From assembly GCA_018907035.1 (NCBI GenBank), contig JACCIC010000003.1, positions 7,492,001-7,556,000 on the forward strand: a stretch of DNA of 64,000 nt, written 5' to 3'. Below, piece by piece: positions 11,005-22,620 of this stretch; positions within the stretch are counted from its first letter, which is position 1; every line of letters starts with the position of its first letter. Both the position numbers and the translations under genes were made by a program. The notes under the pieces are model-generated. The model was not told where the DNA came from and searched no databases. It saw only the letters and a program-made list of their open reading frames with translations. This stretch comes from Sycobia sp. Sy_11 (lineage: Eukaryota > Arthropoda > Insecta > Hymenoptera > Epichrysomallidae).

Positions 11005-12894
11005 TCCTCCTTCGCGTGTCAGGGCTACCGCTACCGCGCGTACGCGGCGGCGGAGGAGTCGGCTCGTAAATCCAATTTTCTTCGCCGGATTTGGAACGCT
11101 CGCCGCCGTCGGCTACCGGCCTTACGAAAGTTTTATTTATCGGAGTCTAACCCTACATTTGTATACCTTTCTCTCTTCTCTTTTCCCGCCCCCTCTCACC
11201 CTCTCGCACGCGCGCACATACATTGCCTTTTTCTTCCGCTGCATGTGCACTCTCTCATTGAAATATATGATTGCTCGGGCGGGGGAGAAATTAATTGATC
11301 GAGCCGGTATTTATGAACTGGTCCGTGCAGCGCCGTACGCTTCCCCGTCTCCTCGTACGTACCGCGTTCGTTATTTGCGCTCGGGGAGCGCTGCGTCAGC
11401 CGCGCGCGGTCCCCTGCAAACCGTTTCCATGCGCGAGCGCGGATTTGAATAACGACTCGAGCGCCGTCGTTCGCGTGAAGAGGGACCGCTGAGCAGGGAT
11501 GCAAGCATCGAGGGTATGGCTGGTGGTCAGGACCCTCTTTGTCCAGAGGTATGGATACCCTCTACCGAGGATGTTGAATTTGTTTATATTTTTATACCTG
11601 GATTAATTTGTTTAATTATTTATTCCTTCATTGATACAAACCATTTTCTAGAGGAACGATGTAAGGTAATTCAGCTTATTTTATTAGAGAAACATACCAA
11701 CACATTGGCATTATCCGAACGTATATGTGTATTCAGTGTCAAAGTGTTTAATCCACCTTTGAAAAAATTATAATCTTTTGTGTAAGTTCTTGAGTATATT
11801 AAGACAAATCATATTACTACATCTGACTTGATTATGAAATTAACCACGATCAATACGATTTTTTTTAAATAGATAATTCTTCCCATTTCGAATTATTAAA
11901 TAAAACATATTGCTTGGAAAACATAAAACTGCGCTTGAAGCAATGAAAACGATAAAATTAAATCTAAAATCTAAAAACCAAATTACCGAAGAGAATGAGA
12001 TTTTTGTTAAAGTAATACGGTATAAAGCAACGGTTGCAAGTCTCGTTCAAAAATTTAATTTATAAACTATTTGAATGACTAGTTAACTCTCTTGAAAAAT
12101 GTACAGAAAATGCACAAAAAATATCTGGACTGATCATTTTTGAGTATTATAAAAAATAATATTTTGAATTCTTTAATACATCTATACAGTCCAGCTATCT
12201 AATAGATGAAAATCAATCAAAAAGGTATGATTAATGTTAGAAATCTTGTGGATATCCTTCTGCTGGGAATTATGATCGACATAATTCAATACTATCCCGA
12301 ATTGAGGCCCGATAAATTGTAATTACAGCTTCAGTGATGAAGCAGATTTAAGTGTAAATCTATGAAGAAGATGGCTATTGAGGTAAAATCCTACGACTTT
12401 CCAAGTAAATTGACTAACATACGATAAATTTTATCTAAGATAAAACATAGATATTACGTTTTTAATTTACCGGTAAAAGAAATGTTCACTCAAGTGATAT
12501 TACTAAACTTCAATTGTGCTTGTAAGAAGAGAAGTTTCAGCACTTTACGCCGCCGACTACAAGTTCATTGACAAAGCACGATATGTTGCAAGAATATTCA
12601 AATATTTTAGCAAATCATCTTTAATAGACACCCTTCGTTTTATGCTTGTGGGGGGGGGAGGTTCTTGGACAACCTCTCGGTGAGATGAGTTGTTACGTCC
12701 ACCGCCGTTGAGCTAATTCCCCCCTCCATGCCACCCCTCTGCATAAGCGACCCTTTTTATACGGCCGTTGAGGTATGTATATATTTGTGTAACGTTGAAA
12801 TTGGAGCGGTTCCATCCGAAAGGTTTATGATTGGTCTAAAGAGACTGGGAGCATACTTGGACGGTGCTATATGCATAATTAAGAGCGAGCGAAC
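11005..12894. other. CpG-rich then AT-rich block, no gene seen
   Basis: GC-rich to about 11510, then sharply AT-rich unique DNA to about 12640. A G9 run is at 12650-12658. An 85-codon ATG frame at 11516-11773 (starting MAGGQDPLCPEVW) crosses the composition boundary and resembles no family known to me. Confidence 0.45.
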
Positions 12895-12914
12895 GAGAGA
12901 GAGAGAGAGAGAGG

Positions 12915-12951
<37 letters not shown>
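12895..12951. repeat. (GA)n microsatellite
   Basis: GA run of about 57 bp with two interruptions. It contains many GAGAG cores of the type bound by GAGA factor in insects. Confidence 0.95.
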
Positions 12952-13125
12952 CGCGAGAAAAAAGAACCGCGTGTGGTAGACCTGTTTTTCTTCCACTCAG
13001 ATTTAATGATTTTAATGAGCGTGTACGCAACTCCCGAGTACATCTCGACCCCGATTTGAATTTATCGCGTTGTTGCTCGTTCCGGCTTCGATGTAGGAGC
13101 CACAGTTTGTAAACAGTGCCGAGAT

Positions 13126-13129
<4 letters not shown>

Positions 13130-13177
<48 letters not shown>
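13130..13177. repeat. (GA)n microsatellite
   Basis: Nearly pure GA run of about 48 bp, the second of three GA arrays within 550 bp. Confidence 0.96.
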
Positions 13178-13180
<3 letters not shown>

Positions 13181-13412
13181 GAGGAGAATCCGTCAACGCC
13201 ATAATCTTAAGCACTGTGTTTCTGAAAATATTTATAAATTTCTTCTTATTGTAAATTTCTCATCGGTGCAGCGAACGCGAAACAAACGCTACACAGGGTT
13301 CATTAAATCATTCGCGTTCACCGTTCAATTATTAAAAGGTTCGCTTATTTATACCTCCCTGAAACTTTGGCGCAAGCAATTATTATACAGCGCAAGATAG
13401 ACAGAGGCAGAT

Positions 13413-13474
13413 AGAGAGAGAGAGAGAGAGAGAGATAACACGCAGTTCTGTTATATATATATATATATATATAT
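13413..13474. repeat. (GA)n then (TA)n
   Basis: GA run (13413-13435), 16 bp of unique sequence, then a TA run (13452-13474). Confidence 0.93.
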
Positions 13475-13743
13475 GTAGACATGTATATACCGAGAGAGGG
13501 AGAGCACTAAATGCTTGCGCGCCGTGATGATTTCTTAAACCGTGTCAATCGAGTTGCAGCCGCGTCCATTAGAAGTATAATTATTGGAAACTTGCTAAAA
13601 TTAGATGAGATAATTGATCTATATCTCGCTTTGCCCATTCAACCATGGGAATTATAAGTGTATGAAATGGAAGTTTACGATTTTAGATGGAAATGATCAA
13701 ATGCAACTCTTACTGATTAAGCGAAATAACGTCTTTATATAGT

Positions 13744-14661
13744 TTAATACGAGTCATCATTATTACGTTTGAAACTAACGCGTTGAAGCCAGTACAAGGA
13801 CGCCAACGGTTCAGGCAATTTCCCAAGCACTTCTTGTATCCTTTGGACGGGATGGTCTTCAATTTCTTTGTTGCTCATTCCTTTTTATGACTATTATGGA
13901 CATTCTGCGAAGAAGATATTTGAGTATGGAGAACAAAAAAGCCGCAGGACAACTGAAAAGTCTTTAGCTTCGCATTAGGCCAACAATATAAGATTTTTTT
14001 TGCTATAAGTCCAATAGCAACACTTTTTATACTCAGAAGATTAACATAATATGTGGAGTCCTTAACATAAGAGATACTAAGAGCTTTCGACATCGACTTC
14101 AAGAGAAATGGATGGACAATTGTCACAAGGCAATTTTTCTACGACCAATCGAACATCAATACATGCTGCTGAACCGCACTCCAAATATTTATGTCCTTGA
14201 TATTTTACCTGATAGTCATAGTTTAATTGGAAATACAAAAAATTAAAACAATATCATTGTTCAGATTGTTTCCATAATAAAAATCATCGGACCAATTTTT
14301 CGCATCGTAAACGAATGGTAGAGAAACCGAGACTAATGGAGATATCGTACTCAAAGTTCGCACTAATGTCGCAAAGGAGGTTATACACCAGGGTAGGAAA
14401 AAATTTATGGATTAAGTTTACGCGCATGGCCCGAATGGAGATATTTCGATCAAACTTGATCAGACGATTGTAGATGCAATTACACTCTTTGATTTTACTT
14501 ATTAAACTCTTCAAGCATTCGTATAGAAATCTTCGACAATTATGTCCATATAAAATAGGCCTTTTGCAAGAGTAACTGAACCATTCCATTATAAGAAACA
14601 TCGTTAGAAAATCTCGAAAATACCAATATTTTCTTTGTGCCCTAATCGCAAGCTTAAACAC
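13744..14661 (-). pseudogene. Possible decayed coding region on the minus strand (unrecognised)
   Basis: Three non-repetitive open frames follow each other on the minus strand. One spans 14661-14284 (125 codons open, no ATG until about residue 20). One spans 14126-13875 (83 codons, GTG start only). The last is an ATG frame of 44 codons (13878-13744), beginning MSNKEIEDHPVQRIQEVL and containing LPEPLASLYWLQRV. The frames differ, so an intact product would need frameshifts or introns; a CTTCTTCGCAG acceptor-like site lies just upstream of the last piece. I recognise no family or catalytic motif. Frames of this size arise by chance in 64 kb of AT-rich DNA, so this is only a candidate relic of a gene or transposon. 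Confidence 0.13.
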
Positions 14662-15160
14662 TCTAGATATCTAACTGAAACGTGAGACCGCTTGGTTCAA
14701 ATCAGCAATTCAGTAACTCATAATATTAACGGTAATTCTCATTAAACTCCCGCGTCATTTGACTTGAAGGCAATCGTTTACTTTATTCCCACGCAAAAAA
14801 AGTCGCGATTACTTATCGCTCGACTCGACCATCCTCGCTTTACATTTCTTCCCACTATAAATTCGAGTCCAAAAAAAAAAGGAGGAATAAGTCGTAAATC
14901 CGCACACGCGACGGGCCTCCGCTAATGAAGAAAGTATCGCCGAGGAGACGGAGAAGAATATGTTTCACCCCCCACCCATCTCGCGCGATCCCCGGGTCCC
15001 TCCACCTCCTACTCCTGTGGAGCACCTCGGATAAAACGATCGCGTCGCCGTCCCCCGGTAAATTTCAAGGCGTAACTGTCCCCTCTATAACAGTAAACCA
15101 GGATCTATTCAGTGGCTAATTACCAAGCGACGCGCGCGGTCCAAGTCCCACACGCCTTCA

Positions 15161-15162
<2 letters not shown>
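14662..15162. other. Unique stretch, no gene seen
   Basis: Composition shifts from AT-rich to CpG-rich near 14890. No repeats or credible frames. Confidence 0.5.

Positions 15163-15207
<45 letters not shown>
15163..15207. repeat. (CT)n microsatellite
   Basis: Pure CT run of about 44 bp. Confidence 0.97.
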
Positions 15208-15208
<1 letters not shown>

Positions 15209-15535
15209 CAACCGACGAGGAACGAATTCCCAACCCTTGGCGGGAAAAATGCGAGGGAGAAAGAGGAGAACGCGCACTGCTCCTGATCTACCGGGTGCTG
15301 CCCGCCGCCCCCTCTCCTTCCGCCAATCCGCTCTTCGTGTTCTCGATACGTCGGCCGGGACGCTTTAACCTATGCCCGCGGCACGCACGCGGCGCTGGGG
15401 AGACCCCGAGGAGACCGACACGCGCGCTACCCTGAACAGGGAACGCGGAACCGCCGGCGAAGAATGTCGATCCTCGTCGGGCCCGCGCGCGATTCCGTCC
15501 CCTTCCCCGCGTTCACGGACCTATACATACATATA

Positions 15536-15599
15536 TGTGTGCGCGCGCACGGGCGTGTGTGTGTGTGTGTGGGTGGGCGGGTGGGTGTGCGTGCGTGCA
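15536..15599. repeat. (GC)/(GT)-rich alternating tract
   Basis: GTGTGCGCGCGCACGGGCGTGTGT-like alternating purine-pyrimidine, then GTGG and GTGC units. Z-DNA-prone composition. Confidence 0.88.
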
Positions 15600-15887
15600 G
15601 GTGATGGCGAGCGGCTAGTGTTCCAGGAAGAACAAGGGGCCCCGCTGTATACCGCAGCTTTAATCGAGGCCTTTAACCCCCGGGTCCGAGGTGCGCGCGC
15701 GAGACTTAATGCGAATTCGATGCTCCCCGGACGTTTTTGCCTCCCGCGCCCGCCATCCTAAACGGGGATCCGCGGTGTCCGCGCCTTTGTCTCGGTCGCC
15801 ATTTTTCCTCCTTCACAAGCGAGCGAAGCTCGATGCGGTGGTGTCTGCCCGCGCGCGCGCTAGCAGCGCTGCACCTCTCTCTCGTTA

Positions 15888-15912
15888 TCTCTCTCTCTCT
15901 CTCTCTCTCTCT
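15888..15912. repeat. (CT)n microsatellite
   Basis: CT run of about 25 bp within a longer pyrimidine-rich stretch. Confidence 0.93.
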
Positions 15913-17880
15913 ATCCCTCTCCCTCTTTTTCTCTCTTCCTCTGACGCGCTCGCGCGCACGGCGATGCTTTTGTGGGGCGGAAGGTCGCGTCGCTGCGGTT
16001 AACTGTACACAAAGGTTTTAGCGGTTCTTCTCTCGGGCGCGCGCGCGGCTCTCCTTTGGCGCCGGGGCGGCAGGGAGGGGGGATTCAAGAGCAGACAATC
16101 GTTCTTGAAAAAAATTCATGAATTCTGTAAAATCTTCTAAATTCTGCGATTAATTTTTATGAAGTATGATGGATGTCAAGGAGCTCGTACACTTTCGAAG
16201 TATAAAATATCTATATATTCTGTTGAGCATGCCTGCTCAAAAACAATTGTCAAAAGCATGTTATTAACTTTATTTGTAGAGCATAGAATGCAAGCAGTTT
16301 AAATAATTTTTTTTAATTTTTTTAAAAAAGCAAATATTTTTAAAGAAATTTGAAATATCTATGTGTCCAAATTTTTTCCGTCGATTAGATTCGATTTTTC
16401 AGAAAATATATGATTGAATTAATATTAATCGACCCACTTTTCTGTTGTCGTTCTGCGCTAATGAAAACTTGTCAAATATCGCAGACGACAGGCGCAGGAT
16501 GAAATAATTGCTGGCAGTTGATGGAATTTTTTCTAATAAATCATTTTGGGATTTCATGTTCAGACCTTGTGAGTGTATTTTTAGGAGTAATTAAAAAATA
16601 ATAATAGGAGGAAACTTTCTCTCCGACCGATGAATTTTCAATTGATCATGTAATCGAGTAATGTAAAAAGATAAATATAAAAATATAAATAAAAAAAAAT
16701 ATAAATATAAAAATATTTATATTATACGTCAGTTAATTATCTTCACAAAAATTTTACATTCTGAAAATAATTATAATAACAGTACACAGCTGATACATTG
16801 TATCCACAAAAAATACCCTGTACACTATAAGAGTCCGAAGTTTAACGGTATTCCAACGTGCGACAATCTGCATCGTGTTTTCGATTTTTCTCTTTAACCA
16901 GCCGTGTGTCTGTGTATCTGTGTGTGCGCGCGCGCGCCATTTTGGAATTTCAAAAAACTACCTACATACTCGTGACCAGCCATTTCACAAACTTCTTGGC
17001 ACTGATACCCTAGCAGGACATTTACTCGGAAAAATTAATAATGAGGTTCAATTTTTCAAATTAAGTACAACCTGTCCTTCGTTAGCTTACTCGCCTTATC
17101 GCCTTTGTGGCAACGTAGTTCCAAAATAAAAGGTGAAAATATGGGGTTTCGCTCGTGAGAACTTTCTATTCGGATTGACCTACTGAATCGTACGTATTCC
17201 GAAAGTTCGATGCAGATTTAACAAAAGAAATTTTTATATAACTTATAAAGCGCTGTGGGAGATCCATTGTAATTTTCTTACTCGCCGCGTCCTTCAGCGC
17301 TTTTGAAAATCAGCTCGCGCGCAAACGAGCGCTTTTATTGTGAATCGAAACTTTCGTTGAGCCGACCACCTACCCCAACCCCCGCCCACTCACTGTCATC
17401 GCAGGCGTGTACATCCGTGTTTTACGTAAACGCAAGCGCGTCACCTCGCGCGTCATCGCGCGCATTTTTAAGAATGTGGCACGCCCCCGTTTCGTTCTTT
17501 TTTTTTTCCTCCGCAATCTCGCAATCGCGCGTGTCCTCAGAAGAATTTATGCAATTGCTCGTTTTCGCGAGGATTGTTTTGCCCTGGTATCCATGATATT
17601 ATCGCTAAATAGCTAATTAATGTTTGCAATTTGTCGAAATTCGGAAAATCCCGAGAAGCCTAAAATTTCGTTTTAGATTTTTATTGGTCTATTCCATTAA
17701 TTCAGACGTTATACGATAAGTTTATATAATCTCTTTTAATTCTATGATTTTTGGCTAAAATATCTCGTGATGCAAAAGTTCAAATTTCACCTCTAACCAG
17801 TCATTATACGAGAAACGTCTATATACCATAAATCATCGAAATAAAGATCCAAGCAGCCCCCATGTATAATATATATATAT
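15913..17880. other. CpG-rich edge then AT-rich unique block, no gene seen
   Basis: AT-rich from about 16090, with an A/T low-complexity ATAAA-type patch at 16668-16720, a small inverted repeat TTGAGCA/TGCTCAA near 16223-16240, and a (TG)(CG) tract at about 16906-16936. Confidence 0.5.
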
Positions 17881-18289
17881 ATGAAAAGAAAAGCATTCGT
17901 ATATACGTCACGCGAAAACATAAAGCGAGCTCCAGCGCGCCGTCCGCACTTTCGTCAACCCATTTTTCTGTACGAAATGGAAAACGCTCGCTCGCGCTCG
18001 CGCGCAATTTCTCAAAGTCGTAACGATCGTACGGCGGGGGAGGAGGAGGCGATACATAAAGATATTTATGTTAAAAGAAAAGCCGGGGAGTGCGGCGCGC
18101 AACGGGTCAATGTTAATACCTTCGGGCGCGCGCTCGAAACCCCTCCGCGACATACTTGACACAGTGTTTCCGAGACCATTTTCTCACGCGCGCGGCCGCG
18201 ATTCGCTATGCATACATACAGATGTACATACGTGCATGCATGCGCGCGCGCACACACACACACACATACACGCATGTATACAGGAATTA

Positions 18290-18480
18290 CTTACGGCGCG
18301 AATTCCGGAGAATTACCCTGTGACATCGGTACGATTCAATTAAGGGACCTTTCGTGAGCACCTTTCGGCATTGGCGACACCTCGCGGTCGATGTCAGCCT
18401 CGTCATATTGCAAATTATCGATGGAAATGTAAAGCGGTTCTTTCCGCGATATTGGCCTAATTGACTGTGCATCCGACCCA
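18290..18480. promoter_or_regulatory. Candidate non-coding regulatory island (unproven)
   Basis: This is unique balanced-GC sequence between a (CG)(CA) tract and the polyalanine segment, with ATTCAATTAAG and CAAATTATCGATGG-type AT cores. It has no simple repeats and no family-like frame. Confidence 0.15.
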
Positions 18481-18505
18481 AGGGGACTGGGCGGGCAGCC
18501 GCAAT

Positions 18506-18613
18506 ATGTCCAAGTTTTGCATCGCCACCGCCGCTGCTGCCGCCGCCGCCGGTATCAAAAGAGAGAAAGTACTGCTGACGCGAGTTACGCGAGGCGTGGG
18601 AGAGCTACAGAAC
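18506..18613 (+). CDS. Possible coding segment with polyalanine run (weak)
   Basis: From ATG 18506 the frame reads MSKFCIAT followed by seven alanines built from mixed GCC and GCT codons, then GIKREKVLLTRVTRGVGELQ. It reaches a GTAAGC donor-like site at 18614, preceded by AAC, which is weak at position -1. Mixed alanine codons argue slightly for selection on protein over a pure trinucleotide repeat. The ATG context is poor and no homology is recognised. It could equally be a GCC-rich microsatellite in CpG-rich DNA. Confidence 0.1.
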
Positions 18614-18713
18614 GTAAGCAAACGCGTGCCTTTATACATATATATATATCGATCTTGCCTCGAGGAAGCTCCTCTGGATAATAAAACAGCGCGCGCTCGG
18701 ATCTCGGCTGCAG

Positions 18714-18714
18714 T

Positions 18715-18769
<55 letters not shown>
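18714..18769. repeat. Compound (CT)n-(TA)n
   Basis: CT run (18714-18733) abuts a TA run (18733-18769) without spacer. Confidence 0.96.
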
Positions 18770-18771
<2 letters not shown>

Positions 18772-18877
18772 ATATAAATGTATATATACTTTCTCTGCTT
18801 GAGATTGCCGGCGCTACGGCCGAGCATAGAGCAATTATATATCTATCGTCTCTTTGTTCAGCCGCCAAAAAGACCAT

Positions 18878-18888
<11 letters not shown>

Positions 18889-18942
<54 letters not shown>
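18889..18942. repeat. (TA)n microsatellite with CATA flanks
   Basis: TA run of about 54 bp bordered on both sides by ACATACATA. Confidence 0.97.
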
Positions 18943-18946
<4 letters not shown>

Positions 18947-19157
18947 CATAGATCCGCTGGGAAGAGCAACGCGACCCTCGAGAAAGAGAGAGGGAAAGAG
19001 AAGTGCGGAATTTTCGATAGGCGCTATTTTTATTCGCCTGTGTGTGTCTATGTAGGCATATACTCGGGCGTTAAGTGAATAATCGGACGTACGTACGTAT
19101 CGGGAAACGCGGCATTTGCGCGCTCCGCCGTCGGAGCTCTCGCTTTCTGGCCTTTTA

Positions 19158-19194
19158 ATGGGGGCAATCAGCGCGCTGGCTTTTATTGCACCAG
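19158..19194 (+). CDS. Possible very short coding exon ending at a consensus splice donor (weak)
   Basis: An ATG at 19158 opens the peptide MGAISALAFIAP, which resembles the start of a hydrophobic signal segment. It runs into CAG|GTGAGT, with the donor GT at 19195-19196. Such a 9-nt donor is expected about once by chance in a window this size. No promoter or downstream exon could be matched. The frame would break after one base of the next codon (phase 1). This is a hint and not a gene call. Confidence 0.1.
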
Positions 19195-20580
19195 GTGAGT
19201 GGGTGGGTTGGCGGAGGGAGGGCGCGGGGCGGTCGAGGCGCCTCTCCTTAAGAAGAGCGCGGCGCGGCCTGGTTAGAAAAGAATATAAGAAAGGTACGCG
19301 AGCGCACGCGCATAAAGGCGCGCTATGATTCTATCGCAACTTTACGACCGAGGCGCCCGCGCGCACGCGCGCGCGGGTTTTAAAGTGAAACGGTGCAATT
19401 CGTCGATCGGGATTGATAGTCGCTGAGATCGTTATATATATATATATACACGCGTACTCAAAGTGGATGGATGGAAATAGAAATGGACGATAAATGTCGC
19501 GATAAGATCGCTCGGCGCAGGAAACGGGGATTTTTCTTTCTACGCTCGCGCTATAGGTAAAAGTTGCTTTTGAATATTCGATACTTTATATAGTCGCTAT
19601 ATCCTGCGGATCCAATATATATATATATAAAGAAAGAAAGGAGGATAAGTGCTTTTTGAGAAAGATCAATGGAATGTATCCGATAAAGCGGCACGGATGT
19701 AAAAGCTCTCTTGCTTCGAAATATTTGCCTATCAAAGACAATAAGAGGGAAAGTAAACACTCTCGAGGAAAAAAAACTGTTCCATTTGTAAGACGTTTGT
19801 ATTAATATAACTATTAATATAATGCATTTAGTTCATTGTCTCTATCGGATTTTTTAATAGCTTATGATCAGGGGTCACTTGTTATCTATTATCATTCCTT
19901 TAATATAGTTTTAAAAATCTAATAGAATTCGTGCTAAAATATGATTTTTCAACCGTATGCGTGTGCAGGATCAGCATATATAATTACTTTATTTAATATT
20001 TCTTTAGGAACTCGAATAATATTTCTTTCGCAATCTCTCAGCTTATCATTTATGTATTTTCTAGTCGAACCAATCCACTTATATAGTTATTTAATGTTCC
20101 TTTTACTTTTCTCTAACACTTCTTGCAGCTTTCATTCTCTGACCATTTCTACGCCGCTTTTATACATTCTAACAAAATCTTTATCCCCGTCAGTCGTTCT
20201 CAAAACGGATTATGTCCTACTACAACCCATAGTTAAAAGTACAGTATAGTGAAACTGCTAAGGGTCTTGGAGCTCTGGTGCAAAATTTGTTTCATGAAAT
20301 TAAAATTTGAGAAAATAATATCGGATCGACGAACGCATATTTATAAAATAGATATGTTTAACGAGTAGTTAAGTAACCTCAGGCATTTATATCCGTGAAC
20401 AATTCTGTTGTTTTTTTTATACGATTTCGACTGAAATGTCTAACTAAATCAGATTGAAACGATTTCTTCTATTTAATTTGTTTATATTAAGAGATTCGAT
20501 TGCAAATTAACAATTTGCGTATTTCTACTGAGGAAAATTGTCGGATCATCCAATCCCATGGCCGTTGTACATATATCCGC
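19195..20580. other. CpG-rich to AT-rich unique block, no gene seen
   Basis: The minus strand at 19950-20230 reads as charged, helix-like peptide with two in-frame stops; see findings. Otherwise nothing is recognised. Confidence 0.45.
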
Positions 20581-21703
20581 TTCTTACTCGAGTCTGTAAA
20601 CGTTAATCTTTTTGATTTCGGACAGTACAAGTAGCAATTGTGCATCGGGCGCATAAAAATTACACGTTCGTGAAATACTACTTTCTCTTTCATTAACCTC
20701 GTGTTCCTTTATTAAATTTCTTACCACTCGTAAAAGTGACAATTTCGAATATTCATTACAGCCCTTATCTTTAAGTTTCGATGGATATCGCAAAATGATC
20801 CATCTGAGGTAATGAGACGTGGAGAATTCCCTCGACACCGATGAGCCACGAGTCAGCCTGTTAATTATGCCGTCGAACAACAATGAAAGCAGCGCACAAA
20901 ATACAATGCGCCTCGAGCAATCTGTCGCGGCTCGTAAATTCATTTCGATCGCGCGAACGATGAAAAATAATCTTGGCGCGCCGAATTGCGATCGAGCGCC
21001 CCGGTCCGACCTTCCGCCCAGATGCCGGACTCCGACGTCGGACGGCTGGGCATCGCCGCGCCGCGTCCAAGCAGCGAGACGTGGCGCGAGCGCCGCGCGT
21101 CCCCCTGCAAGAAAAACGGGCCGATCGGGAGGCTCGGAGCTTGAAAATTTGCCCCGTGCCGGACAGAGCGGGCTCGTGGAACGAGAAGATGGAAGGAGGA
21201 AGAAAGACGCTCCCGCCGCGACGGACGGTGGGACGAGGCGGAGTCGCGCCGCGATCTCATCCACGGGCTCGGTGGCGCGAGCTAGCGCTGGACGATCGCC
21301 CATTCCGCGAACGGAGGCGCGCGCCTATGAGAATCCTCCGCTACGTGAGCGGAATCGGGGTGGAGTGGGGGGGGGGGAGGACTTTGATACTCGTTAAGCG
21401 AGCGCGCGAGATTGCACCCCGCTAATGGCGGTCAAGTGCGGCGATTATGAAGGGGATTCGTCTAATTTTTACCTTATTGTCTGTGAATGCATGTGTACGC
21501 ATTATATATATAGTGTGCGCGCGATGCGCTCGGAGGACGGGCGCGTACAAAGAATCCCTGGGTAATCTATCGCGGGATGGCGCGTGCAAGAAGAGTTTTC
21601 TTTGATTTGTCAGGCGCGTCCTGTCCGGCTGAGAATGCCGCACGCCAATGGACGTGCTCCATGATCGCACAGTTCAAGATCGTGTATATAATAGCTGCCG
21701 CGC

Positions 21704-21704
<1 letters not shown>
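20581..21704. other. GC-rich CpG block with spurious long frames
   Basis: Open frames of 239 codons (minus, 21303-20584) and 192 codons (plus, 20819-21397) overlap each other. Both are rich in Arg, Ala, Ser, Gly and Pro as expected when GC content removes stops. A G11 run lies at 21367-21377. Confidence 0.5.

Positions 21705-21741
<37 letters not shown>
21705..21741. repeat. (TA)n microsatellite
   Basis: TA run of about 37 bp. Confidence 0.97.
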
Positions 21742-21744
<3 letters not shown>

Positions 21745-22061
21745 CTTTTTCATTGGTATAATTGTAAAAATAATTGCGTACACGATGATGGATTAAACCG
21801 ATTGCGATAGATTAACGTAGATTTTAAATAAAAGATACATTATTTAATCATAAGAAATGTCATTACTCATTTCGTTTTTCGGACATTTGGACGTCTCAGA
21901 ATTGTATTTTATGGACGTTTTCTGAAGTACGATGGTAAGCATCGTTTATTTGTTGACCGTATTAAGAAATAGTGAAATTTTAATCCTTTAAAATCTATAT
22001 TTTATATTTTTCTCTTAAATCATCAAACGAAACAGCAAATCACAAAGACATTACGAATTAA

Positions 22062-22201
22062 CCTTTAGACTGTCGGCATTTTTGCCTTATAAATTGATAT
22101 TTTTGATGTGCAAAATTTATACATAAAAATACCTCATATCTCTAGAGTAGCTGTCAAGGTCATAGGTGGCTCATATATGAGCCATGCCGGTGGTCTAAAG
22201 G
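22062..22201. mobile_element. piggyBac-type MITE (non-autonomous), 140 bp, flanked by TTAA
   Basis: The element starts CCTTTAGACTGTCGGCAT and ends with the inverted counterpart ATGCCGGTGGTCTAAAGG. The 18-nt termini match at 15 positions, with the three mismatches together in the middle. TTAA lies directly outside each end (22058-22061 and 22202-22205), which is the target-site duplication of the piggyBac superfamily. The interior is too short to code for a transposase and has no open frame. It holds an inverted pair TATAAATT/AATTTATA (22088-22095, 22114-22121) and a perfect 18-bp palindrome at 22167-22184 beside the right terminus. Family knowledge: piggyBac ends begin with C-rich CCY and insert at TTAA. 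A chance TIR pair is unlikely given that both TTAA sites sit exactly at the ends. Orientation cannot be assigned. Confidence 0.68.
22167..22184. repeat. Perfect 18-bp palindrome inside the MITE
   Basis: TGGCTCATATATGAGCCA is its own reverse complement. It lies just inside the right terminal inverted repeat and has no counterpart at the left end, so it may be a subterminal binding site or cruciform. Confidence 0.9.
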
Positions 22202-22570
22202 TTAAAACAAGATCTACTTTACGGTGTCGCAAAAAAAACTTGTACTACTACTATTATATAACTACGTAAGCTTTAAAATTATTAACAATTGTATAAGTAT
22301 GCGAGGAAGAAGGCGAGGCGAAAAACTCGAAGAATAATCTGAATTGCATCAAGTCGTGATTTAATAAACGAGCCTTAGAGCATGGGGAGGGTGGAATATA
22401 AAAAATTACTCTCCATCATATAAGCTGCATTTTTGTTTCACGTCGAGCGCAAAAAAAAGTCCCGCTGGAAACATATGGAACAATATTCAATTGTTCATTC
22501 AAACGTCATCCTGGGTGGAGGACAAAAATAAGCTTGGCAAATGCATATTATCTGAATTTATATATGTATG

Positions 22571-22620
22571 CATATATATATATGTGTGTGTGTGTGTGTG
22601 TTGTGCGTGTGCGCGCGCGT
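22571..22620. repeat. Compound (TA)-(TG)-(CG) tract
   Basis: ATATAT, then TGTGTG, then GCGCGCGC in series, about 50 bp. Confidence 0.92.

Noticed and set aside
11510..11562. Possible precursor-miRNA hairpin GAGGGTAT/ATACCCTC
   Set aside because: Only the outer 8 bp and a 4-bp inner pair match; the middle does not pair well enough for a precursor, and no known miRNA seed was recognised.
11516..11773. 85-codon ATG frame beginning MAGGQDPLCPEVW
   Set aside because: It crosses a sharp composition boundary, has no recognisable domain, and is within chance length for AT-rich DNA.
20584..21397. 239-codon minus and 192-codon plus frames in a GC-rich block
   Set aside because: They overlap each other on opposite strands. 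Composition explains the lack of stops, and neither shows a family motif.
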